NCBI RefSeq assembly: GCF_011745365.1
Contig: NW_024468909.1
Location: 1,426,001-1,490,000 of the forward strand
DNA from: Cryphonectria parasitica EP155
Lineage: Eukaryota; Ascomycota; Sordariomycetes; Diaporthales; Cryphonectriaceae
DNA length: 64,000 nt
Direction of reading: 5' to 3'
Position numbers and translations under genes: made by a program. The notes below the pieces were generated by a model. That model made no database searches, was not told the origin of the DNA, and saw nothing but the letters and a program-made list of their open reading frames with translations. Positions 32,921 to 44,527 of the stretch are shown here, piece after piece. Each line of letters starts with the position of its first letter. Position 1 is the stretch's first letter.

Positions 32921-34962
32921 ATGTCCTACATCCCCAGGCGGGATTTCGACAAGGGTGGCAGAGGAGGAGGTGGTGGTGCTGGCGGAGGGGGAGGAGGAGA
33001 GGATGGAGGTTATGATGGCTTTGCGAAGGCCAAGGGCAGACGTACGTACATCTTGACTCCTTTTTGTCTTTCCCTTTCTAACACTTGGAAACATTGCAGG
33101 CCCTGTCACAGACTATGGAGCTACTATCACTCACTGGATGCGCCACCGGAACACCAAGTACAGAGGGGCCTACACAGGTGAACTTGAACGGCCAAGCCCC
33201 AGCTACCTGATCGATGTGAGTTGTATGAATTTCAGACAGCGTCCGGGTTCTTCCCTACTTACAGTGCTTGCAGATGATTCCGCCTGCTGCCCGGACCACC
33301 AATGCAGCAGATTCCATACCAGGTCGTTGGGTGCATCAGTCTCTCAACAAGGTCAAACATCCCGTTAATGTGGTCCGATGGACTCCCGAAGGCCGCCGTC
33401 TCCTGACGGCCTCGAGCAGTGGAGAATTTACGCTATGGAACGGCACTGCTTTTAATTTCGAGACTATCATGCAGGCACATGATTCTGCCATCCGAGCCCT
33501 CGAATACTCCCACTCCGACGACTGGCTGATCTCTGCAGACCACGACGGTATCATCAAGTACTGGCAGCCCAACTTCAACAACGTTGAGAGCATACGCGGC
33601 CATCACGACCCTATCCGAGACCTTGCCATCTCCCCCACCGATCTCAAATTCGTCACGGCTTCCGATGACTCCACCCTTAAGGTGTTTGATTTTGCTGGCG
33701 GGGTGGCAGAGATGACTCTGTCAGGTCACGGTTGGGATGCCAAGACTTGCGACTGGCATCCCACCAAGGGCCTCATCGCCTCCGGGTCAAAGGATCATCT
33801 GATCAAACTCTGGGATCCCCGCTCAGGTCGCTGCCTCACAACACTACACGGGCATAAGAACACTGTCACCAAGGTCATGTTTGAGAGGATCAATGGCATG
33901 TGCCTGGCTACAGGAGGTCGCGATAACACCGCCCGGATTTTTGATTTGCGAATGATGCGAGACATCTGCCTGATCCGAGGACACGAAAAGGACGTCACCA
34001 CCTTCACTTGGCACCCAATCCACACCAATCTCCTCAGTACGGGAGGCGGTGATGGCGCTCTTCATCACTACCTTCTAGACGAGCCCAATGCCCCCGAAGG
34101 TCAGGCGGCGGCAAAAGCCGTCTACGACAGCCCCGATCCCGAGTCAGCCCCGCTTCAGACAATCTATCCGGCACATAGGCTTCCATTCGCCCATGACATG
34201 GCCATCTGGTCGCTGGACTGGCATCCTCTCGGCCACATCCTCGCTTCTGGATCAAATGACCGTCTCACACGGTTTTGGACCCGTGCAAGACCCGGTGATA
34301 CGTCGTACCTCAAAGACCAGTATCATATTGGTGAGGCCGCGGCTATGGCAAACAATACCTTTGTGGGGTCCAAGAATCGCAGACAGAGGCAGGAGGAAGA
34401 GGCACAGGAGGCCGAGGATGAGATGGACGGCCTGGAGGATCAAAAGATGCCTATGAAGTCAGCTTCCGCCTTCCCTGGTATTCCGGGCCTGCCCTTGCCA
34501 GGAAGTGGTGGTGTACCGCCTTCGGCTATTCCAGGAGTTGGCCTGGCCTCGGGGTCCGCGCCAATGCCGCCAAACCTTCCTTTTCCGATTCCTCCTCCAG
34601 GCTTGAATGGACAGATACCGCCTCCACCCATTCCAGGATTTGATCCGGGCAACCCACCCGACATGGCCAAGATTGCAGAGATGATGCAAAGAGCCGGCAT
34701 ACCAATCCCCCCACCCCCTGGGAATGGAATCGCCCCCCCACCCCCTGGTCTTCTTCCGCCTGGTCTTATCCCCCCTCTACCGAATGGGCAACTTCCTGCC
34801 GGTTTTGTGCCTCCGCCAATACCGATCCCTGGAATGGACGCTGGGGCGCATATGGGAAATGATGCAGCCAGTATCGCAGCGCGGAGACGAGCGCCGTTGC
34901 CAAGCCAGGAGGAGAGTCTCAAGATGGAGCAGCGGAAGGGCCATTACACCCGGGCTCACTAG
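32921..34962 (+). CDS. pfs2: Polyadenylation factor subunit Pfs2 (WD40)
   Basis: Exons are 32921-33041, 33100-33215 and 33274-34962 (641 aa). The N-terminus is Gly-rich (GGRGGGGGAGGGGGGED), followed by the conserved RPVTDYGATITHWMRHRNTK segment. Seven WD repeats follow, for example LTASSSGEFTLWNG, LISADHDGIIKYWQ, FVTASDDSTLKVFD, IASGSKDHLIKLWD, LATGGRDNTARIFD. The C-terminus (about residues 440-620) is Pro/Gly-rich, as in WDR33 and filamentous-fungal Pfs2. The protein is a scaffold of the cleavage and polyadenylation factor in the nucleus. Introns of 58 nt each break the N-terminal region. Confidence 0.95.
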
Positions 34963-36400
34963 AAGGCGGCACGCAAAGGCGGTGGATTCCAGACGATGAA
35001 TCAGCAGGCGTCGCGAAAAAAGAGCAATCGACGGAGGGCAAGAGCTTACCATTAGAAATCCAAGGGAGTCGGAATGCATCCCGATGGATACCAACGGCCT
35101 GATAGTCTTGGGAGGACAAATGCTTTGTTCAGCATCATCAGGATGGGTCGCTGATTGCCAATGGGATGACGAAGGCGTAGGTACAAATGGGACTGAGGAG
35201 CTGGGATGTGCTCCTGCTTCACATCCTGCTACGCCTTGAAAAGAGGACTCGATTGGAGTAGCCTACTTCTCAGACCTCGAAAGGTCCGGCGCTTCATTTT
35301 GCAAACAGTCCGACAGACGGAAACCTCACACGCACAGGGCTTCGATGGAGCGTGGACCGATCTATCGAAGGCTCCCGTATACTATTACTCGAAGAGCTTT
35401 TGACGCAACCGTATGAGAAACCATATCTGGGTATGCGTCAAGACACATACATGGTGGCTGACGCGTGCGCTTCACAGCATGCAAGTCCTTCTTGGGTAGG
35501 AGGAGTGTTGGCTTGGCGACTGGCTTTCGAGCAGTCTGGCAATATGGGCATCGCATTGGCTGCCGAGAGCGAAATACCATTATCTTGCATCGAATGGTGA
35601 TCCATGATCTTGGAGCGATTTCGTAGCAATTCTAACTCTGTGCGATGGGAGGGTCGAACAATGGCATGAGATGGAGGTACGTGGTAATCACAGCAGGCGC
35701 ATTTGGGTTACACAGCGTGGTCAATTCTTTTCCACCCCGAAGGCTTCTTCAAGGCTACAATTTGTAGTATTATATTGCCCAAGTGCCTACTTTGGCCCGA
35801 GCGTGCGGCAGAAAGTGGGCCCCTTCTAAAATAAACGCGGGTTCAGCACTCACCAAGGTCGCTCGGCTGACCAGATCTCTCCTGTGATATTTCCACTGGA
35901 CGCAAAAATCGCAGAGCATCCGTCTGTAGGGCTTTAAGGCCTCGTATGTATAAGTATGTTTGACTGTTATTGGGTTTGTCGATCTGTCTAGTGCCATGCT
36001 GAATGTCAAGGCAATCAACTCAAGAATGCACACACGCTGCGCCCGTACCATGATTTTCGGGCTCGGTGCCCGTTCCTCCCTTTCTCCAGAAATGCTATGG
36101 TGATATGCTACAAAAGCTTCAGTCCGCCTCACCGTCCTTCGCATCATTTGTTGTTTTGCTTTGGTAATTGTTCCCATAAAAAAGAGCAAGATACATTGAG
36201 GAGTGAATAGAGAGGATTCCAGGCAAAAAAATCCTGTCATTCATTCCAAAAGAGAGAGGTGTGTGTGTCTGTGTGTGTGTGTGTGTGTGGAAGTGGGCAG
36301 CACGAGATCCCAAACTGGGTGACACGTCCCGCTCCTTTGCACACATCATATGACCTCCCACACCCGTCGCCATTCTATCCTTCTTTTGTCCCTTGGTTTT
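34963..36400. other. Convergent intergenic region pfs2 / nuc1
   Basis: About 1.4 kb. A GT-rich microsatellite lies at about 36258-36289. A 156-codon ATG-initiated frame at 35770-36240 (minus) has no recognisable domain; I do not call it a gene. Confidence 0.4.
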
Positions 36401-37459
36401 TCACCTCTGCGGGACAGGGACCGGCTTCGCGGGCTCCTTTCCAAAAGCCTTCTGCCGCTCCGCATACTCCTTGATCACCAGCGCGCACGTGTAGTCGGCA
36501 CACAACCTCCGCCTCCTTGCAGCAGGCAGCTTCTCTGCAAACTCCAGGCCACTGGCGCGCTCGACGGCCTCGAGGGGCACCTCGAAGTCGGTGATGGGCT
36601 TGTTGTTAGGGATGACGGTGTTGGGCAGCACAAAGGCGCCCAGGGCGACATTGCCGCCGACCTTTCCGTCCTCGGCAAAGATGACCTTATAGAAGTGTGT
36701 GGGCACAGCGACGCTCGGCGGGTTGCCAATCATCTCGTACTTTGTGTACCACTTCCCGTCCGCCGGATCGCGCTTGGGTAGATAGAGGGGACCAGTAACG
36801 ATGCGCACGCTCGGGTAGCGGTCGGTCAGGCGGCGGCAGAAGTCCTCAAAGTGGGCCCAGTAGTCCCTGTTGAAGCCGTCGCCGACCTGAGGGCACATGT
36901 TGGACAGGTAGAAGGTGTCATCCATGGCCTGCTGGCTCCACTTGCAGTCGGCGGCGGGCACCTGATGGCCCCTGTCGTAGCCTGACCGGAAGTAGTCTTT
37001 CAGCTTGGCACGGAACTTTTCGGGCACGGAGCTGTCCTCGGCAAAGTTGCTGTGCTTGCGGTCGCCCTCGCGCTGGGCGAGGGAGGCAGGGGTGATGTGC
37101 TCAACAACCCAGTGGGGGTTGCGCAGGCGCCGGTCGTAGGAGGAGACAAGGGCGGAGCGGGCGGCCAGGTCGGAGACAGGGCCGGGAAAGCCATATTCAA
37201 AAAGCCCAGCAGGGTTGACGGGTGCTGTGAGGGCCGCTGCCTGCGTAGCTGTGGTGGGCTGTGGTACAAATACCTGGGAGGCTGGGACGGGGACGGCAGG
37301 AGGGGGAGAGGTACGGGTTCCTGATTGTACGGTGGTAGTGGTCGTCGTTATGGTCTGGGGCGGTACGTCTTTCTTGTCTGATCGCATCATGGCTGCAGTG
37401 ACGGCGGCGCCCGTACCTGCGCTCACAGCTGCGATTATGGCAAAAGTAGCTTTCGACAT
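36401..37459 (-). CDS. nuc1: Mitochondrial endonuclease G (Nuc1)
   Basis: Single exon, 352 aa, ATG 37459. The N-terminus has a hydrophobic, membrane-anchor or import-like segment (TFAIIAAVSAGTGAAVTAAM), then a Thr/Pro-rich linker. The DNA/RNA non-specific nuclease domain follows with the catalytic block SGYDRGHQVPAADCKWSQQA, in which the His of DRGH is the general base. FYLSNMCPQVGDGFNRDYWA supplies the metal-binding Asn. The enzyme is a Mg-dependent sugar-non-specific nuclease of mitochondria, linked to programmed cell death and mtDNA handling in yeast. Confidence 0.96.
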   Translation of the reverse strand: MSKATFAIIAAVSAGTGAAVTAAMMRSDKKDVPPQTITTTTTTVQSGTRTSPPPAVPVPASQVFVPQPTTATQAAALTAPVNPAGLFEYGFPGPVSDLAARSALVSSYDRRLRNPHWVVEHITPASLAQREGDRKHSNFAEDSSVPEKFRAKLKDYFRSGYDRGHQVPAADCKWSQQAMDDTFYLSNMCPQVGDGFNRDYWAHFEDFCRRLTDRYPSVRIVTGPLYLPKRDPADGKWYTKYEMIGNPPSVAVPTHFYKVIFAEDGKVGGNVALGAFVLPNTVIPNNKPITDFEVPLEAVERASGLEFAEKLPAARRRRLCADYTCALVIKEYAERQKAFGKEPAKPVPVPQR

Positions 37460-39123
37460 CTTGAGTGGGCGTAGAGGGGGAAATGAAGGGAGACCCTGCG
37501 CCAGATAAAAGCCTTTTTTATACGGTCACCCAAAAGAAAAACACAAGGTGGAAGAGAAGGTGAACAATGACAATGTCAGGCGAGGAGCCGAGGTGAGCAA
37601 ATGCCCTTGTCCACGCGGCTAGCAGCCTGGGAGAGACAGCCTCGTGAGTTCTCGTGTGTTTGGGGCCTCGTATCGCCCTGTCTCGAGCGGATCGAGAAGC
37701 TATATTGAGGAATCGAAGCTGGAAAATTTTAGACGGCGAGAGAAAAGACGTCTGCTGGCAGGCAGGGTCCCGGGTCGTCAAGCTTCTGGCGTGGGCGGGG
37801 GGCACTTGCAAGGGTGAGCTCTACCGAATGATCACTACCCTGTTTGGTTAGCACGTGCAGCTTCGGCGGGCGGCCAGCTGGACAGAATGCAACTGTGCTA
37901 GTACCGGTGTGTAAGTACCATAGCAAGCGTGGTACCTCACTACTGCAGCAGCCGTTACGGAACCTTGGACGAGGTCACTAGCACAGATCTGTTGACCCAA
38001 GTCTTATTGTACGTGCTGTCACAAGTGGAAGTATGCCAAGACAGCCTCGTCTCACCAATCCTTTCAGCTCTTGTCCTCGCGTGGAGCCTATGGAGAGAAA
38101 CATTGGTGATCGTCCTTTCATGCCAGGTTTGGTTTATGTAAAGAATCAGGTCTGGAGTGTCTCTTCTCTCTTGTGTTGGGTCACGGGTGTTCTCCTATGC
38201 TATGATTGTGGTGGTGACCATTTCCTTGTATGCACCAACTGCCTTGCGGCTACAGGCATTAGTGATCAACTTAAGGCTGAGGACCTTGATGGTTGATGAC
38301 CAGGGGTGGGCCCACTGGGCCTTAAGCCTGCCTGACTGCCTGAGTAAAGGGGCCACTGCCATTTGTCAGTGGCTTGCTCTCGCCCACAGAAGCTTGGAGC
38401 GTCCCCATCAACACCCAGGCGGTACACAAGCACAGACGTCACCTCCCAAAAGAGGGCTTAGGACCACCGGTCCAACCAGGATATTTGAACGGCAAGTATG
38501 ACATCGATATCTTATCCTGGCTGGCTGGCTGGCTGGCTGGCTGAACAACAGACCTTGAGGCTCGTTTTTCGACCATAAGTCAATCACCTCTTCAGCCCTG
38601 CAGAACTCCCTAGCTACCCTTCTCCCTCCAAGCCGATCTCACTCACCTGCATTTTGCAGCACTGCCTACCTTTGGACACCTGCAGCCTCACAAAGCTTCC
38701 TGCACAACGCTCTTTGTACCCGTCTTGGTGTGTTGTGCCCTCCTCAAGGCATTGTGGGCTGTCATCCTCAGTCCATCAACTGGAGCCTCAATCTCCACTA
38801 AATAAGGGACAAGGGCATCCAGCCTTACAAGAGGAGGGACTCGGCAGCGGACACCAACGCAAATAATCTACTAGCGTCACTGCCACTACTGCTACAGTAC
38901 CAAACCATCCGTCCCGCACCCTCCTTCTTGGGACTTCAACCCCCAAATTTTGCGATTCTTGACTTGTCATTCCATCATCTATCACCGACATACACCCTCA
39001 TCTCGATTCTCTTCCTCACACACTCTTCTCTTGCAGACTTCATACTCTACTTGACCCGCTACTGCAGGCACCAGATCTAATCATACCATCAGGAGAGGGC
39101 CACAGGGCTGAAGGCCATCCACC
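37460..39123. promoter_or_regulatory. Divergent region nuc1 / ZIP transporter
   Basis: About 1.66 kb. A GGCT tetranucleotide repeat (six to seven units) occupies about 38517-38543. No gene is supported; the 300 bp before 39124 are pyrimidine-rich as expected for a promoter or leader. Confidence 0.4.
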
Positions 39124-40958
39124 ATGGAGGCGGCAGGTGTGAGCAATGACACTCGTGGGTGGATCATGTGCATCGTGAGCGGCTTAGGTAGGTGACCGAC
39201 CTCTCTCCTCCGTCTTTTCGACGCTCCAATCCTGACACGCGAGGCTGAGATTCTGCCTCGTGTGCATCTAACACCGTATTCTTGTGATGTACACTCACGC
39301 ACTGACTGACTTCTGCTCTCCTACAGCCTGCATCATCGGTGCATGTGTGATATGTGTCGATTTATTGATCCGCCACATACCAGGAAAGGAGACTTTCAGC
39401 ATACAAGACAACAATCCCTTCCTGGCATGCTCGCTGAGCTTGAGCTTCGGTGTCATGGTGAGTTTTGGTTGCGTCTCCGGTTGTTGTTGTTGGGTCGTGG
39501 TGGTGGTGGTGGTTTTGCCTCGATGGACTGACCCAATGATGCCACCACGCACAGATTTTCTCGGCCCTGTTTAGTATGTTGCCCGAGTCAAAGGACTATC
39601 TCAAGAAGGATGACTGGTCCGAGTCCAATGCCGGTCTGATTATGATGGCCTGTTTTGTCGCCGGATTTATCGGCATTCAGGCCATCTCAAGACTGCTGCA
39701 CCAAATCATGCCTTCCCACGTCGTCGATTGTGATCACTCCCATGCCCACGACGACCCTGACGAGGAGGATCATAAACATTCTCATGCGGAGGGTCGTCAA
39801 CATTCGCGGGTCGGTAGGCCTAAACTGCGGATGGGCAGGCGGGTATCGAACAGTCACACGCATCACGGGGCTTCTACAGAAGCCTCACCACTTCTTGGGT
39901 CTCAAGCCAACGGACGGTCATCTGCTGAGCCTCGTCAGAGCGCAGTGTCGGCTGCTGCGAGTGACGCTCTCAACGCCCCTAGGCTGGGACTCGGCCGCCG
40001 CCCATCGATGATGGAGATGCGCAAGAGGGTCATGTCCTTCGTCAAGGACACAAAGTCTACCTGTGACGAAGGCGGCCCTTGTTTTGGCTACAGTGACCCC
40101 TGCGGTCAGGGATGCTTCAAGCACCTCAGCTCGCGGTCTTCCATTGCGCGGCGGGGCTCCTTTGGCGTTTCGCAGACGCGGACTTCGCCCTTTTCACCCA
40201 CGGCACCGCTTTTTGCAGCAGTTCCCGAAACTGAGAGTGAGGTCGATTCCGGTACACGATCGCCGCTGAGTCCTGCCCTCAGCCATACCAGAGCCAGTGA
40301 TGTGCATACGCACCATTCACCGCATGCACATGGCCACCATGAGCACGACCATGAGTATGAGCACAGCCACGAGCACGCATCCGAGGAGCCCGAGTGCGAT
40401 CAGATGTCTCTAGACCTTGAGGCCCAGGACGCTGCCCACCACCATCATGTCCCCACCAACGCCTTCCTGTCCATCGGCCTGCAGACGGTCATCGCTATCG
40501 CACTGCACAAGTTCCCAGAGGGTTTCATCACGTATGCCACCAACCACGCCAACCCCCAGCTGGGCTTCAACGTGTTCATGGCACTCTTCGTGCACAACAT
40601 TGCCGAGGGCTTCTCGATGGCACTGCCCTTGTACATGGCGCTGGGCTCTCGCTTCAAGGCGATCGCATGGTCGAGTCTGCTTGGTGGGTTCAGCCAGCCG
40701 CTGGGTGCAGCTATCGCATGGCTGGTATTCAAGCTAGTTGGCAACCATGCAGAACACCCGTCAGGTACCATTGGAATTGACAATACCGCTTACGCGGCGC
40801 TGTTTGCCGCTACCGCGGGCATCATGACCAGCGTCGCGTTGCAGCTGTTTGTGGAGAGTCTGGGCCTCAACCACAACCGAAATCTGAGTATCGCCTTTGC
40901 ATTCTTGGGCATGGTGTTACTGGGGGTGAGCAATGCCGTCGCGGGGCATTCGCACTGA
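39124..40958 (+). CDS. ZIP-family zinc transporter (Zrt3-like)
   Basis: Exons are 39124-39187, 39327-39457 and 39555-40958 (532 aa). Helices I-III occupy the N-terminal part (for example AGLIMMACFVAGFIGIQAIS). A very long His/Asp/Ser-rich cytosolic or lumenal loop follows, with clusters such as HSHAHDDPDEEDHKHSH and HSPHAHGHHEHDHEYEHSHE, probable metal-binding. Helices IV-V carry the ZIP signature (IALHKFPEGFITYATNHANP; LFVHNIAEGFSMALPLYMAL) with the conserved His residues of the transport path. Length and loop resemble yeast Zrt3, which releases zinc from the vacuole. I found no clear Zap1-type site upstream. Confidence 0.92.
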
Positions 40959-41868
40959 TTTGATCTTTACTTTGATAATTGTATGGCTGGTATAACACGG
41001 CTTGGCATGGCACGGAGTATCTTCGAGTAACGAATGGCTTGGAAGTATGTGTTTGATGGCATTAACCAAAGACATGGACTGGATGACTTCTGTATTTGGT
41101 TTATAATGAGGTCGGTCTCTTATGGTCGGCTGGCTTGGATTTTCCTTTCTTCCTGGGCGTATTGCCGGACTGGACCCTTGACTACTACTATATGGCGACT
41201 TCGGACATTAGGGTGGATATTGTTTCTGGCTTTAGGTGCAAAGAAAGAAAAGAAAAGAGAGAAAAAGGTGGTCATCGGATACGGAGGGGAGGGGGAAAGA
41301 TGCATTGAAGAGTGGCCACAGGACAAATTTGGACCTGGTCGATGGACTACGACGCTATCCGTACGCTCGTCTTAGACGATCATAGATAACTAACGCAGGG
41401 TAGATGAGAGGAAACCTCACATCCATTATACAAACCTCGACTTCTCTGGCGCTTGTGCTCCGGGCCCTAGTACACTTTGTTCTTTTAACATACGTCTGCA
41501 TTCTGGATGCGAAAATCTCTCCACGTAGGTCTATCGTCGCCCCTCATGAATGTGTACAAAGTAAAACCTCTGGAACATCCTTTGCCATTTTGGGAATTTC
41601 CTATCTATGTCGCTCTTTTCTATGTCTCCTTCCCTGTGCCCAGTACGCCGTGCCAAATCATGATGGGGTATCATATGTCGCAAAAAAAAAAAAAAAAAAA
41701 AAAAAAGTAAGATGCTGGTTATAAAATGGTCTTTGGAAGAAAAGAAAAGATGGAAAACCAGAGGAGAAAAGCTAACCGCTTCCTTCTCGCCTGTAAGTAA
41801 AAGGCATTGTTGTTGGCCTGTACCTCTAGAGACCCGAACGCCATCCATGTATGGTGGTGCGTACAAGC
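40959..41868. other. Convergent intergenic region with A25 tract
   Basis: About 0.9 kb between the 3' ends of the ZIP gene and the TFIIIA gene. It contains a 25-base A run at 41682-41706. No gene is supported. Confidence 0.5.
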
Positions 41869-43453
41869 CTAAACGAACAACTCAGGGTCAAGAGCGCCGT
41901 CCAAGTTGAGGAGTTGCATGACATTTGCGTCCTCCTGGTCCCAGTCTCCTGGCTGTCCGTCGAATCCAGTTTTGGCGACGAGGTCCAGCTTAGACACATG
42001 CGGAACAGCAGGCTGGCTGAAGGTGGCCAGGTCAGGGTGCGCAGCCTGCATGTGTCCGCTCAGCTCGGCGTAACGGATGAACCGGGCGATGCACCCAGGG
42101 ACCGCACAGGGAATCTGTCGACGCTCGTACTCTGCCACTCCCGAAATGTCGTCCAGGGTGGCCATTTTGCTGTGGGAACCGGGAGCGGCATCGTATTCTG
42201 CATAGCTTGGGCTCTCGTACAAGGGTCGCTGCTTGCCCAGATGTACATAGGTGACGTGCATCTCCAACCCGACCTTGGTCGTGAAGGTCTCTCCGCAGCC
42301 CTCCTCAGCCCAGTTCCAGTCCTGCAGGCCGAGGCTGTCGCTCGTATCCAACTTGCCGCAGACATACCGCAGACCCTCGTGCGCCGCGCGATAGTGTACC
42401 TTCATATTACTCTTCTTTGTGAAGCTCTTGTCGCAGCCGTCGAAGTCGCACGGCACCGTCTTGCGGTCCTTCACCGTCAGCCCGGAGTGGTAGATCTCCA
42501 TGTGCTGCTCCAGCAAGTACTGCCCGTTGAACTTCAGTCCGTCGCAGAAAATGCAGTTAACATGTTCCGAACGGATGTGACGCTCCAGCAGGAACTGCGT
42601 CGTGAAGCCTACGGGCTTCTTCTCGTCGCCGTCCCCCGCTGCCGCCTGTGAACACTCGTCGCACCAGAAACGCAACTCGCCGTGCTCGCGCGTCACGTGT
42701 GCTTTGAGGGAGTTGGCCGTGTCGTAGGACTCGGTGCAGCCCTCGTGGGTACATGGGTAGGGCTTCTGGCCGAGGTGGTCCTTCAGGACGTGTCGCTGGA
42801 GGGTCTGGTGCTTTCGGAAGGACTGGTCGCAGGGTGGGTAGCCGCGGCACCGGAAGCGCTCCTTGCCCTGGTGGGCGAGGGCGTGCGCCTTGAGCCGCTG
42901 ACTTGTTGCGAAGCCCTTGTCGCACTGCGGGCAGACGAACTTGGTCTCCTTGGTATGGGCGGAAACGATGTGAACCTTCAGGTGCTTGTTGTCGCTGTAG
43001 GCCTTGTCACAGCCTTCGTAGGTGCACTTGTAGGGCCGCTCATTGTTATGCGACCGCATGTGCGCCACGAGGCGCGCTGGCCTGTTGAACTTCTTGGTGC
43101 AGCCTGCGATGGTGCAGGGGATGGTCTTATGTTGAGAGGGAAACTTGCGACGGCCGGAAGCGGTGGTCGAGGCATCCGTTACGATAGTAGCAGGAGTCTG
43201 GGCGTCGGCCGAGGGCTGGATAGTGCTACTGTCATCGTGACTGATCTGGGAACTGCTCTCTTCGGCTGGAGAATGGTCAGCTGGAACTCTTTTTAACGCC
43301 GAGGACGAGGCGAACCAGATCTTGGAAGAGGGCCATCTCGGCGTCTTGAGGATTAGGGGTGTCGTTCGTACCTGTGCTGGTGTTCTCCGCCATTGCCGCC
43401 ATAAGACGTTTGTCTGGGGCTTCAAAGGTCTCATCAGTTGCTTTGCGCTTCAT
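41869..43453 (-). CDS. Transcription factor IIIA (C2H2 zinc-finger)
   Basis: Exons on the minus strand are 43453-43372 and 43265-41869 (492 aa from MKRKATDE). An in-frame ATG at 43624 would give 549 aa. Ten C2H2 fingers can be counted. The first is CTIAGCTKKFNRPARLVAHM, and fingers 1-5, 8 and 10 have ordinary spacing. Finger 6 has an acidic insertion between its Cys pair and His pair, and finger 9 has about 20 residues between its two Cys. TFIIIA binds the internal control region of 5S rRNA genes and 5S RNA itself, recruiting TFIIIC/TFIIIB for RNA polymerase III. The number and order of fingers fit fungal TFIIIA. It shares a promoter with RPB6. Confidence 0.9.
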
Positions 43454-43858
43454 ATTGCGAGCGCCAGGGTTTGGCTTCAGCAAGAGAGCGAATAATGCAG
43501 GAATTGTATTGCTCTGAGGTCGAAGAGCATCAAGCAATAAGTGCAAGTCTCGGGCGGTCAGGTACGACGTACTGCAGTCGCTCGAACTTTTCTGTGGGTC
43601 CGTAGCGAGTGTGGACTGCAGCATCTCTCCCAGGTCTATGCTCTGATTGGCTAGACCTGAGGCACCCCTGCTTACGTTGCCGGCCGCAGTACCTCAAGTT
43701 TTTACGACTCTTTTTAACTATGGAACTTTCGCGCGCGAAGGACAGCTTCCGTTGCCTGTTCATCGCACGAAACGTCCTTGATCCAACATTTCCGACAGCA
43801 TCCATTTCTCCCGTGGACGAAGAAGAAGAAGAAGAAGCAAAGTAAAGGATCGACCAAG
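43454..43858. promoter_or_regulatory. Bidirectional promoter TFIIIA / RPB6 with E2F-like palindrome
   Basis: The two divergent ATGs are 405 bp apart (234 bp if the longer TFIIIA start is used). At 43727-43739 lies TTTCGCGCGCGAA, containing a perfect 12-base palindrome and the E2F/DP-type core TTTCGCGC. An ATG at 43720 opens a 41-codon frame that stops at 43845, only 13 nt before the RPB6 start. Confidence 0.6.
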
Positions 43859-44527
43859 ATGTCTGACTACGGCGGTGAGGACGACTTTGGCAATGAAGTC
43901 GGCGGTGGTGAAGGGTAAGTGGATCGTCGGCCAACCAATGGACCTTTGTGCGCCCTCGTGGCCAGCGAATGCTGAAGGAAGGCCTACAGTGAGGTACCCT
44001 ACTACGAGGACGAGGAGATTCCAGAGGAGTACGAGCCGGAACCGGCAGAAGGGGAAGAGCAGCTCCAGAACGGCGACGATGAGGGCGACAACGTGATCAT
44101 CTCGGGCGATCCCTCTGCCGCGGCCAAGGAGAACGTCAAATCACACAAGGACAAGAAGATTCCCAATGACCAGCGCATCACCACACCCTACATGACCAAA
44201 TACGAGAAGGCACGCATCCTGGGCACTCGGGCTCTTCAAATCAGGTACGACTGGGCAGAAAGGGCAGTACGGCCGGACACGGCAAGAGGGTTGTTGCTAA
44301 TACAACTGTGTCATAGCATGAACGCTCCCGTCCTCGTCGATCTCGAAGGAGAAACCGACCCGCTGCAGATCGCCATCAAGGAGCTGCGGGAGAAGAAGAT
44401 CCCTCTGATCGTTCGCCGATATATGCCTGATGGATAGTACGTCGCAATATATACATCCCCTCGGCCGCTGGATTGTGCTGACCTCCGTAGCTACGAGGAT
44501 TGGACTTGCGAGGAACTGCTTCAGTGA
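43859..44527 (+). CDS. rpb6: RNA polymerase I/II/III shared subunit Rpb6 (RPABC2)
   Basis: Exons are 43859-43914, 43990-44244, 44317-44436 and 44491-44527 (155 aa). The N-terminal half is acidic and flexible. The conserved C-terminal fold starts at [20 protein letters not shown] and ends [20 protein letters not shown]. Rpb6 is the omega-like subunit common to all three nuclear RNA polymerases and stabilises the clamp. Three short introns (75, 72 and 54 nt) with good branch sites break it. Divergent from the Pol III factor TFIIIA. Confidence 0.96.

Noticed and set aside
35770..36240. 156-codon ATG frame on the minus strand
   Set aside because: No recognisable domain and located in an ordinary convergent 3' region.
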